From the NCBI GenBank assembly GCA_016212705.1, contig JACREU010000015.1, positions 1 to 35,012 of the forward strand: a stretch of DNA of 35,012 nucleotides. Direction: 5' to 3'. This stretch comes from Deltaproteobacteria bacterium. Its GTDB lineage: Bacteria > Desulfobacterota > GWC2-55-46. Positions 7,782 to 15,755 of the stretch are shown piece after piece. A program made the translations under genes and the position numbers. Positions within the stretch are counted from its first letter, which is position 1; every line of letters begins with the position of its first letter. A model generated the notes under the pieces. The model ran no database searches. It worked only from the letters and a program-made list of their open reading frames with translations, and had not been told where the DNA came from.

Positions 7782-9264
7782 GAACCTTACCCTCTGCCTC
7801 ATCGCGGCCCTCGCGGTCTTAAGGGTCCTCTACATCGTCTACGGCCCATTTGACGTCTCGCCTGACGAGGCGCACTACTGGGAGTGGTCGAGGAGGCCCG
7901 ACCTTTCGTACTACAGCAAAGGGCCGGGCGTCGCCTACGTCATAGCCTTCTTCACCTCGATACTCGGTCCGACGGAAATAGGGGTGAGGCTCGGGGCCGT
8001 GGTATTTTCGTCCCTTACGACATACCTTATCTACCTCATCGGCAGGGATGTCTTTGAGAGCGAGTCCGCCGGGTTCTGGGGCGCGCTCCTCGTGAACGTC
8101 ACGCCTATATTCTCCATAGGCGCGATACTCATGACGACCGACGTCCTCTTTATCTTCTTCTGGGTCCTCGCCGTCTACTGCCTCGCAAGGGCCCTTAAAG
8201 GACAAGCCTGTTGGTGGTACTTATCCGGCCTCGTCATAGGGCTCGGCTTCCTCTCCAAGTACACGATGGTCTTCATGTATTTCTCGCTCTTCCTCCTCCT
8301 CGTCTTCTCGAAACAGGAGAGAAGGTGGTTTTTAAGGCCCGAGCCGTACGTCGCCGGGCTCATAAGCCTCATGGCCGTAACCCCCGTTATATACTGGAAT
8401 ATTTCCCACGGACAGGTTACAATCTGGCACACTATGGGGCAGGCCCACATGGGTAGCGGGGGCCTTTCTCTCTCCTCGCTCGGAGATTTTTTAGGTTCCC
8501 AGGCGGCGCTTGCGACCCCGCTCGTATTCCTGGGGCTTATATACGGGCTTGCGAGGTGCGCGGTTAAGGGCTGGAGAGAGGCAAAAAGCGGTCTCCTCCT
8601 CGTATTCTTCGCAGGCGCCCCGCTTTTTTTATTTTTCGCGATACAGTCCCTCCACGCCAAGGTCCAGGCGAACTGGGCCGTGGCCGCATACGCCGCGGCG
8701 TTCCCCGCGGCTCTTTGGGCGATCGAGGGGGTCGGCAAGGGCCGGGTCAGGGCCTTGAAGGCGGCTACGCTCGTCATGGCGTCGGCCGCCGCTTTGATAG
8801 CATACTTCCCGTGGACGCTCGGTGCATTTGGCGAGGGGATCATAAGGCGCCCCCCGTATAACAGGGTCACGGGCTGGGCCGAGCTCGGCGAGAACGTCTC
8901 GCGCCGAAGTATCGAGATGGCGAAAGAAGGCCCATTTTTCATAGCGAGCGACACCTATCAGATAACGAGCGAGCTCGCGTTGTATACGAAGGGCAACCCC
9001 GTCGCATACAACATAGTCACCGGCGGGAGGCGCATGAACCAGTACGACCTCTGGCCCGGGTACTTCGATTTGAAAGGCTATAACGCGCTCTACGTGAAGG
9101 GCGGCGATGTGGACGCCGGGGGAGAGTTCATGGAGGCCTTCGAGAGGTGCGAAAAAGAGGCGGTCACGCTCCACTGGGGGCGTGCGCCTCTAAAGGACTT
9201 CACCATTTTCCGCTGTTACGGCTTCAAGGGCATGGAAAGGCCCAAAGAGTACGAGACATACTGA
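7771..9264 (+). CDS. GT39/ArnT-like membrane glycosyltransferase
   Basis: A polytopic GT-C enzyme, 497 residues from the TTG at 7771. The first membrane helix is followed by a periplasmic loop with VSPDEAHYWEWS, where Asp32/Glu33 match the catalytic acidic pair of the PMT/ArnT family. A second loop region has the typical SYYSKGPG. Eight or more further hydrophobic segments follow, then a soluble C-terminal portion. Such enzymes move a sugar from a polyprenyl-phosphate carrier to lipid A, core or protein on the periplasmic side. The next gene encodes a DPM1-like synthase that could make that donor, and a flippase-like protein follows. The acceptor and sugar are unknown. Confidence 0.85.
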   Translation: MRHRNLTLCLIAALAVLRVLYIVYGPFDVSPDEAHYWEWSRRPDLSYYSKGPGVAYVIAFFTSILGPTEIGVRLGAVVFSSLTTYLIYLIGRDVFESESAGFWGALLVNVTPIFSIGAILMTTDVLFIFFWVLAVYCLARALKGQACWWYLSGLVIGLGFLSKYTMVFMYFSLFLLLVFSKQERRWFLRPEPYVAGLISLMAVTPVIYWNISHGQVTIWHTMGQAHMGSGGLSLSSLGDFLGSQAALATPLVFLGLIYGLARCAVKGWREAKSGLLLVFFAGAPLFLFFAIQSLHAKVQANWAVAAYAAAFPAALWAIEGVGKGRVRALKAATLVMASAAALIAYFPWTLGAFGEGIIRRPPYNRVTGWAELGENVSRRSIEMAKEGPFFIASDTYQITSELALYTKGNPVAYNIVTGGRRMNQYDLWPGYFDLKGYNALYVKGGDVDAGGEFMEAFERCEKEAVTLHWGRAPLKDFTIFRCYGFKGMERPKEYETY

Positions 9265-9283
9265 CACACGACGGAGGGTACGT

Positions 9284-10228
9284 TTGGAAGAGTCGGTTTC
9301 CATAGTCATACCGGTTTTTGAAGAAGAAGAGAGCCTGCCCCACCTCTACAAGGCTATAAAAGCAGTCACGGAAAAGCTCAAGAGGAAGTGCGAGATAGTC
9401 TTCGTGGACGACGGCTCCAGGGACGGGACCTTCAGGATACTCGAATCCATCCAGAAGAAGGACCCCTCGGTAGTCGTCGTATCCTTCAGGCGCAACTTCG
9501 GCCAGACTGCGGCTATGGCCGCCGGGTTCGAGTATGCCTCAGGCGACATCATCGTCACGATGGACGCCGACCTCCAGAACGACCCGGACGACATTCCGAA
9601 GCTCCTCGAAAAGATAAAGGACTGCGACGTCGTCAGCGGCTGGAGGAAGAACAGGCAGGACAAGTTCTTATCGAGAAGGCTCCCCTCGATGATGGCCAAC
9701 GGGCTAATTTCCAAGGTCACCGGGGTCTCGCTCCACGACTACGGTTGCACGCTGAAGGCCTACCGTAAAGAGGTCATAAAGAACGTCCGGCTATACGGAG
9801 AGATGCACAGGTTCATACCGGCGATAGCGAGCTGGGTGGGTGCGACCATCACAGAGGTCGAGACGACCCACCACGCGAGGAAGTTCGGGAAATCCAAGTA
9901 CGGGATATCGAGGACCATAAGGGTTATACTCGACCTCATAACGGTAAAGTTCCTGCAATCCTTCTCAACGCGGCCCATACACGCCTTCGGCCCCGGAGGG
10001 CTCGCCATGGGCGCGATCGGGTTTTTCATCGCGCTCTACCTGAGTTTTGAAAAGCTCTTCATGGGCAAGGCCATAGGCGGAAGGCCGCTCCTCATTCTCG
10101 CCGTCCTCCTCATAATACTCGGGGTCCAGCTCGTCATCATGGGGTTGCTCGGCGAGATGCTCGCGAGGGTCTACCACGAGTCGCAGGGCAAACCCATATA
10201 TACGGTTAAAAAGGTGTTAGGCAGATGA
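9284..10228 (+). CDS. polyprenyl-phosphate glycosyltransferase, DPM1/GtrB-like GT2
   Basis: A GT2 enzyme with a cytosolic catalytic domain (residues about 1-225) and two C-terminal membrane helices (about 232-254 and 268-292), the GtrB/ArnC/DPM1 layout. Motifs: VDDGSRDGT (41-49), the DxD-like MDADLQ (Asp94, Asp96), VSGWRKNRQD, and RKFGKSKYG before the membrane part. It would transfer a sugar from a nucleotide donor to undecaprenyl phosphate on the cytosolic face. The start is TTG at 9284 with ACGGAGGG 5 bases upstream. It ends in an ATGA overlap with the next gene, so the two are translationally coupled. Confidence 0.88.
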   Translation: MEESVSIVIPVFEEEESLPHLYKAIKAVTEKLKRKCEIVFVDDGSRDGTFRILESIQKKDPSVVVVSFRRNFGQTAAMAAGFEYASGDIIVTMDADLQNDPDDIPKLLEKIKDCDVVSGWRKNRQDKFLSRRLPSMMANGLISKVTGVSLHDYGCTLKAYRKEVIKNVRLYGEMHRFIPAIASWVGATITEVETTHHARKFGKSKYGISRTIRVILDLITVKFLQSFSTRPIHAFGPGGLAMGAIGFFIALYLSFEKLFMGKAIGGRPLLILAVLLIILGVQLVIMGLLGEMLARVYHESQGKPIYTVKKVLGR

Positions 10229-11193
10229 AGAACGTCATTTCGGTCATAGTAAAGATAGGCGTCTCCATCGCCATCCTGTATTTCCTCTTCAGGAACATCG
10301 ACATCGAGGCGTTTTTAAGGACCGTCCTCGCCGTCAACCCCTATGCGGTCGTCTTCGTCGCCCTCCTCTTCATAGCCTCTCAGGCGACCTCGGCCTTCCG
10401 CTGGTCGATAATACTCAGGAAGGACATGGACATATCATATTTTAAGCTCCTCTCCATCTACTTCGTAGGGATGTTTTTCAACAACTTCCTCCCGACGATG
10501 GTCGGCGGGGACCTCGTGAAGGGCTACTACCTCTACAAGCACACGAAGAAGGGCGACGTCTCGCTCGCCTCCATATTCATGGACAGGTACTCGGGTTTTT
10601 CCGCCCTCATGGTGATAACCTCCATCGCGCTCATCTTCGGATACCCGCTTATCAAAGGCACCGGGCTCCCGTTCTTCTTCGCGCTCCTCATAGGAGGGTT
10701 CACCCTGATGTCGCTCATCATCTGGGTGGGGCCGCTTCACAAGTGGGCGATGGACATGCTTGCCAGGGTCCATTTCTACGGCATAAACAAGAAGATAGAC
10801 ACCTTTTACAGGGTACTCATGGGGTACAAGAACCACAAGGACATACTCTGGAAGATATTCGTCTGCTCGGTCTTTGTCCAGGTCGGAGTAATGGTCGGGT
10901 ATTACTTCCTGGGGCGCGGCCTCGGCATGGACGTGCCGATAACGTACTTCTTCCTCTTTATCCCTTTGACCACGGCCGTCTCGATGCTCCCGATATCGCT
11001 ATCCGGCCTCGGCATAAGGGAGGGCGCGTTCGTGTTCCTCTTTACGCGCGTCGGCGCGACCACGGAGCAGGCGCTCACGCTCTCGCTCATGTGGTTCGTC
11101 ATACAGGCGTTGGTGTCCATCGCCGGCGGCATCGAGTACGTGAGGATGGGCGGGAAAAAAGCGGCGTTCGGCAAGGAGCCGCAGGACGGCTAA
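10225..11193 (+). CDS. flippase-like integral membrane protein (UPF0104 / LPG synthase TM family)
   Basis: 322 residues with about eight hydrophobic segments. The conserved pieces are FNNFLPTMVGGDLVKGYYL near 90-108, and late in the protein SMLPISLSGLGIREGAF, both typical of the MprF-membrane-domain/COG0392 family. Family members without a synthase domain are suspected lipid or lipid-linked-sugar translocases. The start ATG overlaps the stop of the GT2 gene (ATGA). Context suggests it could flip the polyprenyl-phosphate sugar made by the GT2 enzyme to the GT39 transferase. That role is inference. Confidence 0.8.
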   Translation: MKNVISVIVKIGVSIAILYFLFRNIDIEAFLRTVLAVNPYAVVFVALLFIASQATSAFRWSIILRKDMDISYFKLLSIYFVGMFFNNFLPTMVGGDLVKGYYLYKHTKKGDVSLASIFMDRYSGFSALMVITSIALIFGYPLIKGTGLPFFFALLIGGFTLMSLIIWVGPLHKWAMDMLARVHFYGINKKIDTFYRVLMGYKNHKDILWKIFVCSVFVQVGVMVGYYFLGRGLGMDVPITYFFLFIPLTTAVSMLPISLSGLGIREGAFVFLFTRVGATTEQALTLSLMWFVIQALVSIAGGIEYVRMGGKKAAFGKEPQDG

Positions 11194-11262
11194 AGCCTTT
11201 TCCGACCAGTTTTTTTGTGTTATATTCCAAGTTCTTAGAATTCTACGGAGGTAAATTCCCCA

Positions 11263-11433
11263 ATGCCGATAGACAAGGAGCTCCTCGATATCCTTGCATG
11301 CCCCAAGTGCAAGGGCAAGATAAGGCTCAACGACAAGAAGGACGGGCTCGTCTGCGAAAAATGCAGGCTCGTCTACCCCATCAAGGACGACATCCCCATA
11401 ATGCTCATCGACGAGGCGGCCCCTCTGAAGTAG
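11263..11433 (+). CDS. Trm112-like zinc-ribbon peptide
   Basis: A 56-residue protein starting MPIDKELLDILACPKCKG. Two CxxC pairs (Cys13/Cys16 and Cys31/Cys34) and the ending YPIKDDIPIMLIDEA match the bacterial Trm112p-like/YcaR family, in which E. coli YcaR lies beside lpxK and kdsB. GGAGGT at 11247-11252 stands 10 bases before the ATG. Eukaryotic Trm112 activates methyltransferases; the bacterial stand-alone form has no settled function. It lies 6 bases upstream of a WaaE-like glycosyltransferase, inside the LPS cluster, as is common for the family. Confidence 0.88.
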   Translation: MPIDKELLDILACPKCKGKIRLNDKKDGLVCEKCRLVYPIKDDIPIMLIDEAAPLK

Positions 11434-11439
11434 GCCTGC

Positions 11440-12189
11440 ATGGAGAAGGTCACCGTAACCATAGTCGCCCTGAACGAGGAGGACTGCATCGGTGAGTGCC
11501 TCAAGAGCGTCTCCTGGGCCGACGAGATAATCGTCTCTGACTCCGGCTCGACCGACAGGACGGTAGAGATATGCCGTTCCTACGGGGCGAAGGTCTTCTC
11601 TGACAAGTGGCTGGGCTTCGGGGGGCAGAAAAACCTCTGCGCCGGGAGGGCCGCCCATGAGTGGATACTTAACCTCGACGCCGACGAGAGGGTGACGCCG
11701 GAGCTTAAGTCCGAGATTGTGGATGTCCTGGAGGGGCCGGACAAGGACGGATATCATATCCCGAGGAAGAATTACCTCGGCAAGGTCTGGATAAGACACT
11801 GCTGGTACCCGGACTATACGCTCCGCCTTTACAGGAAGGAGAGAGGCGCTTACACGAATAAATGCCATGCCTCGGTAGTTGTAAAGGGGGCCGGCGGACG
11901 CCTCAAAAACCCTCTGGTCCACCTCTCATACAGGGATATCACGGATTACATGGAGCGGCTTCAGAAGTATTCCACCCTTGCCGCAAAGGATATGCTTGAG
12001 GATGGGAGGGAGGCCGCGGTCACGGACCTTGTATTCAGGCCCCAGGCCGCCTTTTTAAAGATGTACGTGATGAAACGGGGTTTTCTTGACGGGACGCTCG
12101 GTTTTATCCTATCCCTCCTCAACGCCTATTACACGCTGGCAAAGTACTCCAAACTCTGGGAGATGAAAAAGGGAAAGGCCGCGTCTTGA
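11440..12189 (+). CDS. LPS core GT2 glycosyltransferase, WaaE/KdtX-like
   Basis: 249 residues, a single GT2 domain without a clear membrane helix. Visible: VTIVALNEEDCIGECLKS at the N-terminus, SDSGSTDRT, GGQKN, and NLDADERV with the metal-binding DxD. The middle has the WaaE-type WYPDYTLRLYRKERG and a HLSYRDITDYMERLQKYS segment. WaaE/LgtF-like enzymes add a beta-linked glucose to the first heptose. The assignment to that family is good; the sugar is not proven. The gap from the Trm112-like gene is 6 bases. Confidence 0.82.
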   Translation: MEKVTVTIVALNEEDCIGECLKSVSWADEIIVSDSGSTDRTVEICRSYGAKVFSDKWLGFGGQKNLCAGRAAHEWILNLDADERVTPELKSEIVDVLEGPDKDGYHIPRKNYLGKVWIRHCWYPDYTLRLYRKERGAYTNKCHASVVVKGAGGRLKNPLVHLSYRDITDYMERLQKYSTLAAKDMLEDGREAAVTDLVFRPQAAFLKMYVMKRGFLDGTLGFILSLLNAYYTLAKYSKLWEMKKGKAAS

Positions 12190-12256
12190 AGAGAGGCTAC
12201 CCCGGCCCGAACGCTTTGATTTAGCTTTGGAATCCGCGGCCAACAGGCCTTTGGCG

Positions 12257-12280
12257 GCGCCTTGCGCTTAAGGCGCTTCT
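12257..12280 (+). terminator. weak hairpin in the 183-base gap, possible terminator
   Basis: GCGCCTT (12257-12263) pairs with AAGGCGC (12270-12276) around a 6-base loop, followed by a T-rich but interrupted tail. It lies between the WaaE-like and WaaQ-like genes. The short stem and broken T tract make it weak; it may attenuate rather than end transcription. I see no clear promoter in this gap. Confidence 0.3.
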
Positions 12281-12372
12281 ATTGCTTTTAGGCATTCGAC
12301 GGGGTACAATATCCCGGACCGGATATTCGGCCTCAGGCGTGTCGTTCAGAGGTCAATCGGAGAGGCGCGCGC

Positions 12373-13569
12373 GTGGAATTCAAGGGCGTAACAAAGATAC
12401 TGATACTCAAGCTCCGGCTCATCGGGGACGTGCTCCTCACCGTCCCGGTCATAAAGGCCCTGAAAGGGGCGTTCCCTGGGGCGCGCATATCCGTGCTCGT
12501 AAACTCCGGTACCGAGGAGATGCTCACGGAGAACCCGCTCGTCGACGAGATAATCGTCTTCGAGAGGGGGCTTAAAAAGGCCGCGCTCGCCGACAGGGTC
12601 AAAGGGGAGCTCCGGCTCGTAAAGGAGCTACGCAGGCGCGGCTTTGACATGACCGTCGATCTTACGAGCGGAGACAGGCCCGCGCTCCTCGGTTTTATGA
12701 CAGGCGCGAGGTACAGGCTCGGCTTCGACCCGGCAGGCAAGGGCTTTGCCGGGAAGAAATACCTCTATACGCATCTGGCGAAGAGGCCGAGACTCAAGCA
12801 CGTGGTCTTACGCGATCTGACGCTCCTGGAGGCCTTCGGCATAGGCAGGAAGGGCCTCTCGATAGATATTTATACCTCGCCTTCGGATGAGGCCTTTGTG
12901 GAGAGGCTCCTCAAGGAGGTAGCGTGCTCGAATTCCCGGTTCGTCCACGTCCACCCGACGGCCTCTGAGTTCTACAAGTGCTGGACGGACGAAGGCATGG
13001 CTCGGGTAATGGACGCGATTGAGGACGCGGGCCTTAGGGCGGTCGTCACCTCAGGCCCCGCCCAAAGGGAGCTTGATATGGTCGCCTCCATCTTAAGCCG
13101 CATGAAGACGAGGCCAATAGACCTCTCCGGGAGGCTGGGGTTAAAACACCTGGCCGCCCTCTCCAGGCGCGCCGTGCTTTTCTTCGGGGTGGACACCGCG
13201 CCCATGCACATAGCCGCGGCGGTCGGCGCCCCGGTCGTCGCGCTCTTCGGGCCGAGCGGCGCATTCGACTGGGGGCCGTGGGACAACGCGGAGAACTCAA
13301 GGCCGGGCAAGAGTTTCGGCGGCGACGGGGAGGCCTCGGTCCAGTCGCCTTATACGGAGTTAAGGGGCGTGCAGACCTCCGGCGCGCATACGATCATACA
13401 GAGGGGCTGGGAGTGCGTCCCGTGCGGAAAAAAGGGGTGTAAGGCCTCCGGCAAAAGCGACTGCCTCGCGGACTTGACGGCCGAAGAGGTGACTGCCGTC
13501 ATCATCGAAAGGCTTAAAGTACCGGCGTACAGGGGGGCTAAGGTAATACCGTTTCGCGGTATGCGTTGA
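12373..13569 (+). CDS. waaQ: LPS heptosyltransferase III-like (WaaQ/RfaQ family, GT9)
   Basis: 398 residues from a GTG start; GGAGAGG lies 7 bases before it. GT9 marks: ILILKLRLIGDVLLTVPV at the N-terminus with the catalytic Asp, and VDTAPMHIAAAVGAP in the donor site. WaaQ-type features are HVHPTASEFYKCWTDE in the middle and FGPSGAFDWGPWDN late in the protein. The C-terminus has the ECVPCGKKGC plus Cys pattern. WaaQ adds the third heptose as a branch on heptose II. It is longer than typical WaaQ because of an insert after the WGPWDN region (about 308-340). Confidence 0.82.
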   Translation: MEFKGVTKILILKLRLIGDVLLTVPVIKALKGAFPGARISVLVNSGTEEMLTENPLVDEIIVFERGLKKAALADRVKGELRLVKELRRRGFDMTVDLTSGDRPALLGFMTGARYRLGFDPAGKGFAGKKYLYTHLAKRPRLKHVVLRDLTLLEAFGIGRKGLSIDIYTSPSDEAFVERLLKEVACSNSRFVHVHPTASEFYKCWTDEGMARVMDAIEDAGLRAVVTSGPAQRELDMVASILSRMKTRPIDLSGRLGLKHLAALSRRAVLFFGVDTAPMHIAAAVGAPVVALFGPSGAFDWGPWDNAENSRPGKSFGGDGEASVQSPYTELRGVQTSGAHTIIQRGWECVPCGKKGCKASGKSDCLADLTAEEVTAVIIERLKVPAYRGAKVIPFRGMR

Positions 13570-13648
13570 GCTTGCCGTCAAAAAGACCCTGTATCCGATA
13601 GTCAGCCCCTTGGTAAACGGTTTTTTTTAAGGTCCTCTGTTGGGTGTA

Positions 13649-14761
13649 ATGGCAAAATTCCATCATAAGGCGCTGGAACTCATCTTCAGGACGATAAGCA
13701 GGAACGATGCCGCTTTGCCGGAGTTTTCTCCCGGCAAGGTCAAAGGCATCCTCCTTGTGAATACCACCGCCATAGGGGATACCCTCCTGTCAACTCCGGC
13801 GATACGGGCGGTGCAAAACGGGTTTCCGGATGCCCGCATATCCGCGCTTGTAAGCAAAAGCGCGTTCCAGGTCTTAAAGGGGAGCCCGAGGATAGACGAG
13901 TTCATAATGCATCCGGGGAAGCTTAACTTGGGGAACATCCTTAAGCTTCCCGGACTCGTCAAAGGCCTTAAAAGACGGGCCTTCGACCTTGTGATAGTCC
14001 TCCACGCGAAAGACCCGGACGCCGGGCCGCTCGCGTATCTTACGGGCGCCCCGTGGAGGATGGGCTGGACGGAAAGCAGGTTTTCTTTCCTCTTCACGAT
14101 GGCCGTGCCTACCACGGCCCCTGAGCACGGGGTCGATATAAAGCTTAAGAACCTGGAGAGGATCGGGGTAAGGTCTAATGAAAGGTCCCTTGAGATGTTC
14201 CTCACGAGGGAGGATGAGCTTGAGGCGGAAGCGGTCTTAAAGGAGATCGAAAAAAGAAAAAGGCCTTTTGCCGTTATCCACCCCTTCGGGAGCAAGGAAG
14301 TGAAGTGGTGGCCATTAGATAAAGTCGAAAGGTTTTGCGGGCTCCTTGCCGGGAGGTTTGACCTCACACCGGTGATCATAGGAGGCGCCTCGACGGCCTC
14401 CCTCGCCGAAAAGGCGGCGCAACGGTGCAACGGCATATCGACGGCGGGTAATCTTACGCTGCGCGGCGCGGCCGCGCTCATGGCCAGGGCGGCCTTTGTC
14501 GTCTCCACCGACAGCGGGCCGATGCACATGGCGCAGGCGCTTGGCGTCCCAACGATTGCGCTCTTCGGCCCCGACGACCCAAGGCTTACGGGCCCCTTGA
14601 ACGGCAACAGCAGTATTGTCAGGGAATTGCTCCCGTGCGCGCCGTGCAGGAAAAAACAGTGCATCTATCCAGAGGTCAGGTGCATGACCGCGATCTCGCC
14701 TGAAAAGGTCTTAAGCCATGCGGAAAAGCTTGTCTTTCAGCGTATGCATACCCGCGCATAA
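13649..14761 (+). CDS. GT9 heptosyltransferase-family protein
   Basis: 370 residues from the ATG at 13649. A TTG three codons upstream (13640) is closer to the AAGGT at 13629-13633 and could be the real start. An N-terminal extension of about 30 residues precedes the GT9 fold: ILLVNTTAIGDTLLSTPAIRA with the catalytic Asp, HPFGSKEVKWWP, and STDSGPMHMAQALGVP in the donor site. The C-terminal pattern PCAPCRKKQC with a later Cys matches the neighbouring heptosyltransferases. It probably adds a heptose or similar sugar to the core, but the linkage cannot be named. Its 3' end overlaps the next gene by 44 bases. Confidence 0.82.
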   Translation: MAKFHHKALELIFRTISRNDAALPEFSPGKVKGILLVNTTAIGDTLLSTPAIRAVQNGFPDARISALVSKSAFQVLKGSPRIDEFIMHPGKLNLGNILKLPGLVKGLKRRAFDLVIVLHAKDPDAGPLAYLTGAPWRMGWTESRFSFLFTMAVPTTAPEHGVDIKLKNLERIGVRSNERSLEMFLTREDELEAEAVLKEIEKRKRPFAVIHPFGSKEVKWWPLDKVERFCGLLAGRFDLTPVIIGGASTASLAEKAAQRCNGISTAGNLTLRGAAALMARAAFVVSTDSGPMHMAQALGVPTIALFGPDDPRLTGPLNGNSSIVRELLPCAPCRKKQCIYPEVRCMTAISPEKVLSHAEKLVFQRMHTRA

Positions 14762-15689
14762 CGAGGAAAATTGCATAACAGGGACCCTGGACTCCGTCCT
14801 TGAGGCCCTGAAGGCGACAGAGGCGCGCTCCGGAGAGATCGTCATCTGCGCCAACGCCTGTATTGACCAAACAATCGAGCGCGTGCGCCTCTGGGCCACA
14901 GGGCGCGCACTGGGTTTCAGGATACATGCCGTCGAGGGGGACGCGCCCGCAAAGGCCGATGGTTTCGTTACGGTCTTTGACACCAAAAAGCCCGGGAAGC
15001 CGAACGCGTGGAACGAGCTTAAGGACAGGGCAAACGGGGAGATACTCATATTCGCCGACGCGGACGTGCTCATCGAAAGAAATGCCTTTGCGCTTCTCTT
15101 GAAGGCGCTTGAGGAAAACCCCGGGGCCCTTGCGGCCGGCGCGGTGGTCTTCGCCCCGCCGGGGGTAGGCTCCGCGCTTTACAGGAGAACGGCCATCAAG
15201 ATGAAGGAGTTCGCAAGAAAACCCGCGCCCTACATAAACGGCCCGCTTTACGCCATCAGGAGGGGGGCGGTGGAAAGCGTCCCTGTTGGGATAATCGGCG
15301 AGGACGCGTACCTGAGCATGGTCGTAGGGCCAAAAAGGACGCTTAAGGTGCCCGGGGCCGTGGCCTGGCAGGTCCCTCCCAATACCTATGGAGATTATTT
15401 CAGAAGACGGACAAGGGATAACCTTTCGGACATGCAGCTTAAGTCCCTTTACGGGGGGCGTTACCTGGCCTTCAGGGCGGAGACCCGTGATACAAGGAGC
15501 AAGTCGGAGAGGCATTCCACGCTCACATGCTCCGAGCGCGTCTTTAAGAGGATAACGTTCCCGCAGATATGGCTGCTTAAGGTCCTCGATAAGATGGCTG
15601 AGAAGAAGGCCAGAGCCATGTTCAGGGCTGGGGACATAAGATGGTATACCATATCCTCCACCAAAACGGCCGCCAACGGCGATAAATAA
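14718..15689 (+). CDS. GT2 glycosyltransferase of unknown specificity
   Basis: 323 residues, a single GT-A fold domain: FSVCIPAHNEENCI at the start, an EIVICANACIDQT segment, the DxD-like IFADADVLIE, and the acceptor-side GEDAYLS (the ED pair). The mid-region YFRRRTRDN resembles the basic Q/RxxRW-type motif of processive GT2 enzymes, but no membrane helices follow, so it is probably not a synthase. The start overlaps the preceding GT9 gene by 44 bases, which indicates coupling. It lies directly before the O-antigen-ligase-like gene, so it probably extends the core or a capping glycan. Confidence 0.78.
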   Translation: MRKSLSFSVCIPAHNEENCITGTLDSVLEALKATEARSGEIVICANACIDQTIERVRLWATGRALGFRIHAVEGDAPAKADGFVTVFDTKKPGKPNAWNELKDRANGEILIFADADVLIERNAFALLLKALEENPGALAAGAVVFAPPGVGSALYRRTAIKMKEFARKPAPYINGPLYAIRRGAVESVPVGIIGEDAYLSMVVGPKRTLKVPGAVAWQVPPNTYGDYFRRRTRDNLSDMQLKSLYGGRYLAFRAETRDTRSKSERHSTLTCSERVFKRITFPQIWLLKVLDKMAEKKARAMFRAGDIRWYTISSTKTAANGDK

Positions 15690-15755
15690 AACGTAATCGA
15701 CGCGCACATCCGGGGCGTATCCGGCGCGCGGAAAAAAAGGCCGCAGAGGGCTGAG

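Noticed and set aside
10999-11922. minus-strand open frame of 307 residues across the flippase, Trm112 and GT2 genes
   Set aside because: It spans three genes with clear family motifs on the plus strand and the gap between them; no domain, no ribosome site.
14676-15707. minus-strand open frame of 343 residues opposite the GT2 gene
   Set aside because: Shadow of a GT2 gene with intact motifs; no supporting features of its own.
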